Assembly: GCA_910586275.1 (NCBI GenBank)
Contig: CAJUIM010000029.1
Coordinates: 1 to 31,973, forward strand
Length of the DNA stretch: 31,973 nt
Source of the DNA: an uncultured Lachnospiraceae bacterium
GTDB lineage: Bacteria > Bacillota > Clostridia > Lachnospirales > Lachnospiraceae
Reading direction: 5' to 3'
The notes under the pieces are model-generated. The model was given only the letters and a program-made list of their open reading frames with translations, had not been told where the DNA came from and did not search any database. A program made the translations under genes and the position numbers. Below are positions 23,555-31,907 of this stretch, in pieces (position 1 is the first letter of the stretch; each line of letters opens with the position of its first letter).

Positions 23555-25411
23555 TTATTCTCCCACTGCCCGCAGCTTATATACCCCTATAATTCCTGCT
23601 ACCGTATCTTCCAGCTCCAGTTCCACTTCCCTGCCCTGTTCCTCAAAATACCTTTCAAAAACTTCCGTCCCTTTCTGCAGTTCCGCCATCATATACACAT
23701 TTTCACTATACAGCAAAGCCTCCTCCATGGAATCCATACCGAAAACCCCCAGCTTTTTCCTATGGGTAGGGCTTTTCACCAGCCATCCGCCCATAATATC
23801 ATAATTTCCCAAACTGTTATTCACCTCCGAAAATATTTTTTCGGAATACCAGACGGAAAAATAGGGTTCCGAAGGATAAGAAACCGAGGAATAGACATCG
23901 ATAAAGTAAAAGCAGTCCGGGTGGTTCCTGCTGTACTCCTTCATTCCCTTGTCCACCGCATTGGCGCCCATCCTTGCCGCATATTCTTTATCCGTATCGG
24001 CAACGCACTCTCTCCCTGCCATGCCGGCCGCAAAGATGATCCCCGTCAGCAGCAATGCGGCGCACACTGCCCCTGCGGATTCATGACAGTTCCGTTTTGC
24101 ACAATCCCGGGATTTCCGGTATCCTCCGGCTGTTTCCGCCAGAAACATGGCAAACAAAATGCACAGTTCCATCCAATACAGTGAATGGGTGATACGCACC
24201 GGATCCCTCCCCTTTACCAGTATAAACATCCACAAAGATGTCCTTACGGAAAACAGAAAAAATAATTTACCGGCTCCGGCCGCCGCCGCCCGATAATCTC
24301 TGCGCAGTACCGCCCCTGCCGCAGCTGCAAAAAACACTGCCCCATAGCCGGCAATGGCCAGAAAATTCCACGGGAAATCGTCCGCCGCTGCCGAACCGGC
24401 AGGTTCCTTATGAAAGCTGCGGTATTTATACAATTTCAGCTTTTCCGCAAACAGACCGAAAAAATCTTCTTTTTCCCCTCTGCGCGCCCTCTGGTACTCC
24501 GAAATCCGGTCCAAGTCTCCGGCCGTAAGGGTATCGTCCAACCCAAAATTATACTGCTCCAGCAGCATCTCCTGCCCGCTCTCCGTAAGCCCTAGGCTCC
24601 GGTACAGTTCCTCATTGCCCTCATAAGGGGGAATCCCCTGAAAATCGTACAGTTCGGTTCTGCTGTTGAAAAATGTCACATATTCTTTCCACTCCGGGCT
24701 GCCGAAGGCCGCCGCATGGATTCCCAAAGCCGCCAGCATCCCTGCCAGAATCCCACCGAATACGGACAGATAAGATTTGGCATTGCCCGGGGCAAACACT
24801 TGCTCCTCCAGCGACCACCGGTACATCCCTGCCACGCAGATCAGCGGCAGCAGCAACAGCAGCATTTCCGTCCGCAGCATATATGCCAATACGGCCAGAA
24901 GAACAGGCAGCATATTTTTCCTGAAAAAATGCTCTTTGTCCTCTTCCGGCGAAGTCATAAACAGAAAAGCCGCCGCCCCGGCCAGCATGGCACTGACAAA
25001 GGTATACTGAACGAACACCAGATGGGGCAGAAGCAGCAGCAGAAGCACTGTCCCTTCCGCCAAAGCCATGGCCGCTTTCCACCGGACATTTCTCCCGTAC
25101 CGCAGGCTCCTCTCCACCGCCAGCCATATGCTCCCATACTGACAGAGACAGAGAAAGATACCGTACACGGGAGCCTTTGGGAAAATACGGTACAAAAGAC
25201 TGATCAGAAAGCTTAACGGATAAAGCATCTGTATATTATGTCCTTCCGGCACTCCGGTATAAACGCCTGCCAGAGTATCTTTCATCATCACATCGTCATT
25301 CAGATCAAAATAATAGTCATACCTTATACCCGCAAATAGCAGCAACGCCAACAGCAGCAAGGAAGCCAGCAGTTGATTTTCATGCCGTCTGCACCAGCTT
25401 TTAAGCCCCAT
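23555..25411 (-). CDS. Multispanning membrane protein, unknown, GT-C-like layout
   Basis: This 618-residue protein begins with a short basic N-terminus and a membrane helix, then an outer loop with an acidic cluster (YFDLNDDVMMKD), then about ten more hydrophobic segments and a soluble C-terminal region of about 150 residues. That layout is common in GT-C glycosyltransferases using polyprenyl-phosphate sugars, but I do not recognise the family. It overlaps rffA by 11 bases (ATGGGGCTTAA) and has AAAGGAG before its start, so translation is probably coupled. It lies between the aminotransferase and the GNAT-GT2 gene, making it one candidate for the enzyme that finally transfers their product. 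Confidence 0.6.
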   Translation of the reverse strand: MGLKSWCRRHENQLLASLLLLALLLFAGIRYDYYFDLNDDVMMKDTLAGVYTGVPEGHNIQMLYPLSFLISLLYRIFPKAPVYGIFLCLCQYGSIWLAVERSLRYGRNVRWKAAMALAEGTVLLLLLLPHLVFVQYTFVSAMLAGAAAFLFMTSPEEDKEHFFRKNMLPVLLAVLAYMLRTEMLLLLLPLICVAGMYRWSLEEQVFAPGNAKSYLSVFGGILAGMLAALGIHAAAFGSPEWKEYVTFFNSRTELYDFQGIPPYEGNEELYRSLGLTESGQEMLLEQYNFGLDDTLTAGDLDRISEYQRARRGEKEDFFGLFAEKLKLYKYRSFHKEPAGSAAADDFPWNFLAIAGYGAVFFAAAAGAVLRRDYRAAAAGAGKLFFLFSVRTSLWMFILVKGRDPVRITHSLYWMELCILFAMFLAETAGGYRKSRDCAKRNCHESAGAVCAALLLTGIIFAAGMAGRECVADTDKEYAARMGANAVDKGMKEYSRNHPDCFYFIDVYSSVSYPSEPYFSVWYSEKIFSEVNNSLGNYDIMGGWLVKSPTHRKKLGVFGMDSMEEALLYSENVYMMAELQKGTEVFERYFEEQGREVELELEDTVAGIIGVYKLRAVGE

Positions 25412-26531
25412 AAAACTCCTTTACTTTTCCGGCAATATAATCCACTTCTTCTTCCGTCAGCTTATAGAACATAGGAAGACGCAGCAGCCGTTCGCTTTCC
25501 TTAGTGGTATATTTGTCCTCTCCGTGAAAACGCCCGAATTTCATCCCTGCCGGGGCGGAATGCAGCGGCACATAGTGGAATACTGCCAGAATGCCGCTTT
25601 CCTTCAGGAATTCAATGAGCCGCCTCCGCTCTTCCAGATCCTTTGTCTTAATATAAAACATATGGGCATTGTGAGTGCATTCCTCCGGGATAAAAGGCAA
25701 TTCTATTTTCCCTGCCTCTGCCAAAGGGGACAGCAGTTCCCGATACCGGTTCCACCTTGCCAGACGGATTTCATTGATTTCATCCGCCATTTCCAGCTGT
25801 GCATACAGATATGCCGCATTCATGTCACTGGGAAGATAAGAGGAACCATAGTTCATCCAACGGTACTTGTCCACCTGCCCGCGGAAATATTTGCTCCTGT
25901 CCGTCCCCTTTTCCCGGAGTATTTCCGCCCCTTCCACATATTTTGTATCACGCAGCAGCAATGCGCCGCCCTCGCCCATGCTGTAATTTTTTGTCTCATG
26001 GAAACTGAAGCAGCCGAAATCACCGATGGTGCCCAATGCCCTTCCTTTATAAGAAGCCATAATGCCCTGCGCCGCGTCCTCCACTACATAGAGATTATGC
26101 CTTTTTGCAATATCCATAATTTTATCCATCTCACAGCCCACGCCTGCATAATGAACTACCGCAATGGCCCTTGTTTTTGCGGTAATGGCTTCCTCGATAA
26201 GATTCTCATCAATATTCATGGTATCCGGGCGGACATCCACAAACACTGCTTTCGCGCCTCTGAGGACAAAAGCGTCTGCCGTGGATACGAAAGTATAAGA
26301 GGGCATAATGACTTCGTCCCCTTCTTTGATTTCCGCCAGAAGAGCCGCCAGTTCCAAGGCATGGGTACAGGATGTAGTCAGAAGGCATTTCTCCGTGCCG
26401 GTTCTTTCCTCGATCCATTGACTGCACATTTTCGTAAACTCCCCGTCCCCGCATATTTTCTGATGATCCACTGCCTGACGGATATAATCCATTTCTTTTC
26501 CCGTAAAAGGGGGTACGTTAAAATTAATCAT
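25401..26531 (-). CDS. rffA: dTDP-4-amino-4,6-dideoxygalactose transaminase (RffA/WecE)
   Basis: This is a 376-residue DegT/DnrJ/EryC1/StrS aminotransferase that follows E. coli WecE closely along its whole length, including GDEVIMPSYTFVSTADAF (71-88), VRPDTMNIDE (100-109), the PLP-phosphate loop EDAAQG (151-156), the PLP lysine in FHETKNY (Lys181) and YTTKESERLLRLP near the end. WecE converts dTDP-4-keto-6-deoxy-D-glucose to dTDP-4-amino-4,6-dideoxy-D-galactose using glutamate. The start is ATG at 26531 after GGAGGAG; upstream in-frame ATGs give an extension unlike the family. No rmlA/rmlB genes are in the window, so its substrate must come from elsewhere. It overlaps the next gene by 11 bases. 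Confidence 0.92.
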   Translation of the reverse strand: MINFNVPPFTGKEMDYIRQAVDHQKICGDGEFTKMCSQWIEERTGTEKCLLTTSCTHALELAALLAEIKEGDEVIMPSYTFVSTADAFVLRGAKAVFVDVRPDTMNIDENLIEEAITAKTRAIAVVHYAGVGCEMDKIMDIAKRHNLYVVEDAAQGIMASYKGRALGTIGDFGCFSFHETKNYSMGEGGALLLRDTKYVEGAEILREKGTDRSKYFRGQVDKYRWMNYGSSYLPSDMNAAYLYAQLEMADEINEIRLARWNRYRELLSPLAEAGKIELPFIPEECTHNAHMFYIKTKDLEERRRLIEFLKESGILAVFHYVPLHSAPAGMKFGRFHGEDKYTTKESERLLRLPMFYKLTEEEVDYIAGKVKEFYGA

Positions 26532-26637
26532 ATATTTTCTCCTCCAATCCCATTCCTGCTTTATTCTTTCCTTCTGCCTATCTGTCCCTTTCGCTTTCCC
26601 GTTTCCGGCTCCTTTGCCCATGCAGGCAGCACCGCGG

Positions 26638-28341
26638 TCACTGTCCCGCCGCATAAACTCCGTAATTCCTATTTTCATACACGCAGACATAATGATGCGC
26701 TTCCATATAATCAAGGATTAAATCCGTCTTTTCTCCCTCTGTCACCGGTTTTCCTGTCTCATGATGCAGTATCACCGCCGGTTCCCGTTCCAAAGCTGCC
26801 AATGCCTGATCCAATGCCTCATAAGTATTGCTGGGAATCTCCGGCCAAGTGGTGAAAATAGCCGAAGGCACATCCAAAATATAGCTGAGTCCCGGAGCAT
26901 CCCCCCATATCAGCACCGGCTCCGCCGTCACGCCGCTTTCGCCGCAGAAAGCAATCAGGCCCGTCAGACTCTCCGCATTTTCCGCTGTAGTATACATTCC
27001 CCGCAGCACCTCACTGTTCTCCACCATGGAATCCCGCGGCTCACCGTATATGCCGTCACGGAACACATAGTTCAGTCCGAAGCCTATTCCCTGCACCAAT
27101 GTCATCCCCACAATCAATGCCAAGAGCGACTGCCAGGGAAAGTGTATCGCTTTGTTCCCGGCCCTCCGGAACAGACAGCAGCATGCCCAAAGTGTATACG
27201 GAGCCGCGAGGAACAGATTATTCATATTCTGATAAGTATAATTATTGCTTCCCAACGGAGTGACCAGCAGAATCAGAAGTATCACGGCCGCTGCTGCCCG
27301 CTCTCCTTTATCCTTTGAGAAATACCCCATGGCCCCTGCCGCCGCGCAGAATACCGATACAATAAGAAAAAGCATCATCCATTGGAAAATACATCCTTCG
27401 TTATAATACCGCAGGGAAAACATCCCCCGCCCCCAGTAAAACCGCAGCAATACAAGAATCCCGGCACAGTACAGTACCCTTTTCCCCTTTTCATATTTCC
27501 CCTTTTTCACGGAAAACAGCACAAAGCCTGCCGCCGCGCAGGGCACCATATAAGCCATCCATTTCAGCCCCGCCAGATACGCGCTGGCCGTGGACGAAAC
27601 CATCCCCCATAAAGTATAGTCCGAAGCCTCCTCCGTCATCCCAAACAGACTTTCCACCATTCCTCCGAATGCGCCCGCCCCGTATTTTGCCGCAATGACA
27701 AAAAGCACAAAGCCAAAGCCTGCCAAATAACCGGCAAGGCAAAGCCCTGTCCTTCTTACCGTCGCCCCGATCCGCTCCCGGCACAGCCATCCCCCATACC
27801 ATACCGCCAAAATCAACGCCGCCTCCGCCAGATTGGAAAAACGCACCATTACATTCAGCCCCAGGCAGATTCCCGCCAAAACATAATAAATGCCCCGGTC
27901 CGAAAGCAATGCCTGACATAACAGCAGGCTCCCGGCCGCAAAAAGTAAATAAGTCAGATAATTATATAACGTGGTGGTAGGACACCAGCAAAGCCCCAGT
28001 GCAATCACTTCCCCAAGAAATACAATCCAAGCCGGCATCCGTCTCGACAGTGCCGCATAGCAAAGCAAAGCAATCGCCGCCGCCACCAGGCCGGTATACA
28101 GATTCATCCCCAGCAAAGTGTCTCCCATGGGCAGTTTCATGAAAAATGCACCTGTCACATTGGCCAGATAAGTAGCCAGTACCCATGTCACATCCATTTC
28201 TTCCATGAAACGGTAATACCCAAGGGAATAGGTGGTATCCGTAATGTCAATTCCCTGATTCACCAGCAAAAGCGGAAATGCCAGCAGCACCAAAGGGAAT
28301 ACTATCCGATATAAAATTTTCCCGTTTTCTCCCTGCCGCAT
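26638..28341 (-). CDS. Large multispanning membrane protein, possible GT-C glycosyltransferase
   Basis: This 567-residue protein has about a dozen hydrophobic segments and a more hydrophilic C-terminal part of about 130 residues. An acidic pair in the first outer loop (NQGIDITDTTYS, residues 28-39) recalls the catalytic loop of GT-C glycosyltransferases, but I recognise no specific family, so this is tentative. The start is ATG at 28341, with GGAAGGAG just upstream; a longer reading to 28575 would overlap the acyltransferase gene and has no ribosome site. No WWDYG motif of oligosaccharyltransferases is present. Context suggests transfer of a lipid-linked sugar to the glycan outside the cell. 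Confidence 0.65.
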   Translation of the reverse strand: MRQGENGKILYRIVFPLVLLAFPLLLVNQGIDITDTTYSLGYYRFMEEMDVTWVLATYLANVTGAFFMKLPMGDTLLGMNLYTGLVAAAIALLCYAALSRRMPAWIVFLGEVIALGLCWCPTTTLYNYLTYLLFAAGSLLLCQALLSDRGIYYVLAGICLGLNVMVRFSNLAEAALILAVWYGGWLCRERIGATVRRTGLCLAGYLAGFGFVLFVIAAKYGAGAFGGMVESLFGMTEEASDYTLWGMVSSTASAYLAGLKWMAYMVPCAAAGFVLFSVKKGKYEKGKRVLYCAGILVLLRFYWGRGMFSLRYYNEGCIFQWMMLFLIVSVFCAAAGAMGYFSKDKGERAAAAVILLILLVTPLGSNNYTYQNMNNLFLAAPYTLWACCCLFRRAGNKAIHFPWQSLLALIVGMTLVQGIGFGLNYVFRDGIYGEPRDSMVENSEVLRGMYTTAENAESLTGLIAFCGESGVTAEPVLIWGDAPGLSYILDVPSAIFTTWPEIPSNTYEALDQALAALEREPAVILHHETGKPVTEGEKTDLILDYMEAHHYVCVYENRNYGVYAAGQ

Positions 28342-28364
28342 CTTCCCACTCCTTCCCGGCCGTG

Positions 28365-29498
28365 TCAAAATGCCCCGTCCAGTTCCCTTAGCCACACAGC
28401 CAGACGCGTCTTTGCCAAATATCTGCCGATATACCGAAATACATTCAGCCGCACCGCATCCACGAAGGTTCCCGCCAAATAGACCACTGCCACCGAAACG
28501 GCCAGATTCAGAAGAAACCCTGCCAAGCCGGCATCTGCCGTCCGGCCAAGGAATTCCTCGATCCATACTGCCCACTCATTCCGGATATCCAGATGCTCAT
28601 GGAACAAATACACGCCAAAAGTGAACATGGACATCCGGCATATGGTATCCGCCCGCTTCCCCTGCGGAATCTTCACATAGCCGAAAGCAACGAATAAAGC
28701 CACCGCTGCCAAGAAACATAAAATATAATTATAATGAAACGGCACGGTGATATAATAAGACAGAATTCCCAATTTCCCGTGCCCCAGATAAGCGGCTCCC
28801 GCTACTCCGAACATCAGCAGGCTGCAGGCCACATAGCAGCCCCACGCCTTTTTCGCCGTATTCAGCAATGGAACCCCATGCCTCCTAATATACGCCGCCG
28901 ACAAATATACACATAAGAACCATCCGAAATCATATCCGAAACGATCCGTCACAAAATAAACCGGCAGCACGCTTTTGAGTCCGCAGAACACAAAAAGCAG
29001 CCCCGCCAAGGCAATCTGCATCTGCCTTTTGCTCATATGCCTCACCGCCGTATTCAGGAAAGGCGTGAACAGAGAAAGCAGCACATAGGAAGTGGCAAAC
29101 CAATAATGCTCGGCCTGTAGGGGAAAGACATAGGGAACCAATGTATACCATCCGGACTCCCAGCGAAAACTCCTCATGCCAAGCATGACAAGCGGAACTG
29201 CCAGCGCATAGAAAAGCACCTGCCCCGCCAGCACAAGTATCCGTTTCATCCGAAAGCCCGCATCTGCCAGAAAATATCCGCTGATCAGCACATATACATT
29301 CACTGCCACGATGCAGAAAGACTCAATCAGCGTCCCTGCCACCTGCCTGCTTTGCGCCGCTTTCCCGGGTTCCAGAAGACTGCCGGTATGGCTTAAATAA
29401 TGCAGCGTAATTACCATCAGCATCGACAGAATACGCAGCAATTCATAGTTTGCCATCCTTCTCGGACGGACGGCCTCAGGCCGAAACATCTCTCCCAT
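28365..29498 (-). CDS. Acyltransferase-3 family membrane protein
   Basis: This is a 377-residue multispanning protein of the acyltransferase-3 (OafA/WecH/YiaH) family. It shows the family's N-terminal NYELLRILSM stretch and the R-x10-H motif (Arg22, His33) in the first membrane segment, followed by about nine more hydrophobic segments. Members transfer acetyl or similar groups to sugars of surface glycans at the membrane, so O-acetylation of this polysaccharide is the likely role; the acceptor cannot be read from sequence. A strong GGGAGGG five bases before ATG fixes the start. It lies 20 bases after the GtrA gene. Confidence 0.85.
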   Translation of the reverse strand: MGEMFRPEAVRPRRMANYELLRILSMLMVITLHYLSHTGSLLEPGKAAQSRQVAGTLIESFCIVAVNVYVLISGYFLADAGFRMKRILVLAGQVLFYALAVPLVMLGMRSFRWESGWYTLVPYVFPLQAEHYWFATSYVLLSLFTPFLNTAVRHMSKRQMQIALAGLLFVFCGLKSVLPVYFVTDRFGYDFGWFLCVYLSAAYIRRHGVPLLNTAKKAWGCYVACSLLMFGVAGAAYLGHGKLGILSYYITVPFHYNYILCFLAAVALFVAFGYVKIPQGKRADTICRMSMFTFGVYLFHEHLDIRNEWAVWIEEFLGRTADAGLAGFLLNLAVSVAVVYLAGTFVDAVRLNVFRYIGRYLAKTRLAVWLRELDGAF

Positions 29499-29518
29499 GG
29501 ATTCCCTCCCGAAAACCG

Positions 29519-29959
29519 CTATGCTTCTTTTTTCTTAAATACCCACAATTTACTGAAAATATAATTGGAAACAATGACGACTACATTGCACACCAGCTTT
29601 GCCGCCATATCATTGATCTGCGCCAAATCTACCATTACATACATAATCACCAATTCCATCAAGCCGGTGGCTATCCGCGCGCCCACAAAGGATGAGAATT
29701 CCTTCCAGACACCCGCTTTGTCCGAAACCTTGCTTCTAAATACAAAAGTACGATTGGTCCAATACGCGAACAGCACTGCCACTACCCAGGCAAAAGCGGT
29801 CGCAATCAGCACCAGCACAACCTTCTCCTTATCCGCCCCCAGCACCCATGCCGCCAAAGCATAGGCCGCCATATTCACCACAAATGCCAGAAAGCCGAAA
29901 AACAGATAGTTGACCGCCTCTTCGTATTTCTTATATAAGTCTATTGCAAATTTCACCAT
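29519..29959 (-). CDS. GtrA family membrane protein
   Basis: This 146-residue protein has four membrane segments (about 18-40, 47-69, 92-112, 118-137) and the family signatures NRTFVF and NYIFSKLWVF, so it is a GtrA/PF04138 member. GtrA proteins are thought to flip undecaprenyl-phosphate-linked monosaccharides made by GtrB-type GT2 enzymes. A GT2 of that kind is encoded in the same locus (21987-23471), which makes the pairing natural. I chose ATG at 29959 because AAAGGA lies eight bases upstream; ATG at 29968 and an upstream TTG at 29989 are alternatives. The gene follows the ABC transporter with a short gap. Confidence 0.85.
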   Translation of the reverse strand: MVKFAIDLYKKYEEAVNYLFFGFLAFVVNMAAYALAAWVLGADKEKVVLVLIATAFAWVVAVLFAYWTNRTFVFRSKVSDKAGVWKEFSSFVGARIATGLMELVIMYVMVDLAQINDMAAKLVCNVVVIVSNYIFSKLWVFKKKEA

Positions 29960-29998
29960 ACCATTCATCCTTTTATCTTTCCGATGCAATGCGCCGTC

Positions 29999-31750
29999 CT
30001 ATCTCACCCGTACTGCCTGTCCGTTCTCAACCCGGTATACAATATCGCATTTTTCTATGGTCTGAAGCCTGTGGGCAATGATAATCAGCGTCTTCCTCCC
30101 ATGCAGACGGTTGATGGAATCCATAATGGCCGCCTCCGTCTCATTATCCAATGCAGAAGTGGCCTCGTCCAATACCAAGACCTCCGGATCCTCATACAAA
30201 GCCCTTGCGATGCCGATTCTCTGTCTCTGCCCTCCGGAAATACGGATTCCCCGTTCTCCGATTCCGGTATCCAGCCCTTCCGGCAGCCCCCGTACATACT
30301 CGTCCAGCTGCGCTTCCTGCAGTGCCTGCCAGACCTTCCTATCGTCAATCTCATCCTCCGCACAGCCAAACGCCACATTCTTGCGGATAGTGGAATCGAT
30401 CATAAAAATTGTCTGAGGAATATAGCCGATGTTTTTCAGCCAAGACTCATAATGTTCCCGTACCTCCACGCCGTCGGCCAATATTTCCCCGCTCTGCAGC
30501 CGCAGAAGCCCCAGCAATATATCTACCGCCGTGGTTTTTCCCGCACCGGAAGTACCCACAATGCCTACCGACTTACCTACCGGTATGCACATGGAGGCAT
30601 GATCGAAAATCAGCACATCGCTGTTAGGATACCGGTAAGTGACATCTTTCAGCCAAATCTCTTTTGTGACCGGCAGTTTTTCCACATGTTTCTTTGTCCG
30701 ATACGTCGTTTCGTCATAATCTACATTCTCATCCCGTATCTCTTCCTGCAGATTATCCGTCACTCCCATGAAAAACGGCTCAAAATACGAAATAGAAGTG
30801 AGATAATTATTGATTCTGTTGGCGCTGGGTATCAGCCGCATCGCCGCCGCTGCCAGCGTAATCAGCTGGGGCATGATATCCACCACCGGAGTCCCCCAAG
30901 CCAGCCGCAGCATCATATACAGAATCATCCCCGCAATGGCCACCGTCTCAATCAGCAGCCTGGGCGTGGCATTATACAGATTATACCGCTGCACTGCGCT
31001 TACATAGCCCGCACCGCATTTGCAGTATTCATTGATAAAATAGCTTTCTCTGTTGGCTACCTTGATTTCCTTGATGCCCATAACCGACTGATCAATCCAT
31101 TTATACAGCCCGCTGTAAAAATCCTGATTTTCCTCTCCTGCCTTGCGCATAATCGGCTTCAGCACGCACTTTATCACTATAAGCACCACAATCAGCAGCA
31201 CGGCCACCGTGCAGGTCATAATCACATCCTTATAAAAACAGAAGACCGTCAGGCAGACAAACACTATCATTTCGCTGACAAGCTGCAGCAGGCTCAGAAT
31301 CAGCCCATACATATTATTCACATCCGAAGTGATGCTTCTCTGAATAACAGAAGTATCCGCATTCAGGTAATATTCATAAGGACGCTGCATAAAATTAATC
31401 ATCATCCTTCTGGAAGTGGCAAACTGATTGCTGTAAACAAACCGGAACTGCATTTTACTCTGGAAAAACAGATATGCGTTTTTCACCGCATATACCAAAA
31501 TCAATGTCCCCAGCATAAACATAGAAAACTGCGTCATGCTTTCCATGCCAAGCATACCATAAATATATGCCAACATCTCGTTTTTTTCCAATATCTGCGG
31601 ATCCGTGATTACCGTGGCCGCCTCCAAAATCAGCCCCACCCCCAGCAATTCCAAGGCCGCCCCTATCAGCATCACAAAGATAAGAAACACCATCACTCTC
31701 TTCTGCTTCTTATCCAGCAGTACATTCAGCTTTTTCAAAATCTTTTTCAT
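29999..31750 (-). CDS. PglK-like ABC transporter, probable lipid-linked glycan flippase
   Basis: This 583-residue protein is an ABC half-transporter: an N-terminal membrane domain (about residues 20-320, five to six membrane segments) followed by one ATPase domain. Visible motifs are Walker A GTSGAGKTT (399-407), signature SGGQRQ (505-510), Walker B VLVLDEA (524-530) and the H-loop IIIAHRL. The stretch RLIPSANRI (305-313) and the overall layout match Campylobacter PglK, which flips undecaprenyl-diphosphate-linked oligosaccharide across the inner membrane. The PglC/E/F/A-like genes downstream support that role, and no separate Wzx-type flippase is visible in the window. It is the first gene after the promoter. 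The start has an AAGG-type ribosome site about 10 bases upstream. A lipid or peptide exporter is possible but less likely. Confidence 0.85.
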   Translation of the reverse strand: MKKILKKLNVLLDKKQKRVMVFLIFVMLIGAALELLGVGLILEAATVITDPQILEKNEMLAYIYGMLGMESMTQFSMFMLGTLILVYAVKNAYLFFQSKMQFRFVYSNQFATSRRMMINFMQRPYEYYLNADTSVIQRSITSDVNNMYGLILSLLQLVSEMIVFVCLTVFCFYKDVIMTCTVAVLLIVVLIVIKCVLKPIMRKAGEENQDFYSGLYKWIDQSVMGIKEIKVANRESYFINEYCKCGAGYVSAVQRYNLYNATPRLLIETVAIAGMILYMMLRLAWGTPVVDIMPQLITLAAAAMRLIPSANRINNYLTSISYFEPFFMGVTDNLQEEIRDENVDYDETTYRTKKHVEKLPVTKEIWLKDVTYRYPNSDVLIFDHASMCIPVGKSVGIVGTSGAGKTTAVDILLGLLRLQSGEILADGVEVREHYESWLKNIGYIPQTIFMIDSTIRKNVAFGCAEDEIDDRKVWQALQEAQLDEYVRGLPEGLDTGIGERGIRISGGQRQRIGIARALYEDPEVLVLDEATSALDNETEAAIMDSINRLHGRKTLIIIAHRLQTIEKCDIVYRVENGQAVRVR

Positions 31751-31787
31751 TCGGTTCTTACCTTACATTTATTTTCGTTGCCTTATG

Positions 31788-31839
31788 CATATATCCGGCA
31801 GCCAAGAAAATATTTCCGGCAGCATAGGCCGGATATATG
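31788..31839 (-). promoter_or_regulatory. Leader inverted repeat with alternative pairing
   Basis: A perfect 12-base inverted repeat (CATATATCCGGC / GCCGGATATATG; 31788-31799 and 31828-31839) lies in the untranslated leader of the first gene. A second CCGGC at 31816-31820, inside the loop and part of a direct repeat CCGGCAGC, could pair instead with the GCCGG at 31828-31832. The two structures are mutually exclusive. No run of T follows, so it is not a standard terminator. It could be an RNA control element or a protein-binding palindrome; which is not known. Confidence 0.5.
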
Positions 31840-31861
31840 TCTATTGCCAAAATATTATTAT

Positions 31862-31907
31862 ATTTTAGCACATATGGCATTATAAATGCAATAATTACCT
31901 GAAACAA
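31862..31907 (-). promoter_or_regulatory. Operon promoter region, two overlapping sigma-A-type candidates
   Basis: Two sigma-A-like promoters overlap upstream of the first gene. The first has -35 TTGTTT (31902-31907), a 17-base spacer and a perfect -10 TATAAT (31879-31884). The second has a weak -35 TTGCAT (31886-31891), an 18-base spacer and an extended -10, TGC followed by TAAAAT (31862-31870). Either would start transcription about 95-125 bases before the ABC transporter start codon. The surrounding sequence is clearly A+T-rich compared with the genes. Bases 31921-31973 upstream show nothing I recognise. Confidence 0.6.

Noticed and set aside
20153..28341. PglB/STT3-type oligosaccharyltransferase among the membrane proteins
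   Set aside because: None of the large membrane proteins shows the WWDYG motif.
28342..28575. N-terminal extension of the 26638-28341 membrane protein
   Set aside because: It would overlap the acyltransferase gene, reads as low-quality Gly/Arg/Cys-rich sequence, and the internal ATG has a strong ribosome site.
29984..31885. Long plus-strand ORF opposite the ABC transporter gene
   Set aside because: It is the mirror of a clear ABC transporter, rich in His, Gln and Pro with no recognisable domain. The other long plus-strand frames (for example 4652-5620 and 25524-26855) are rejected for the same reason.
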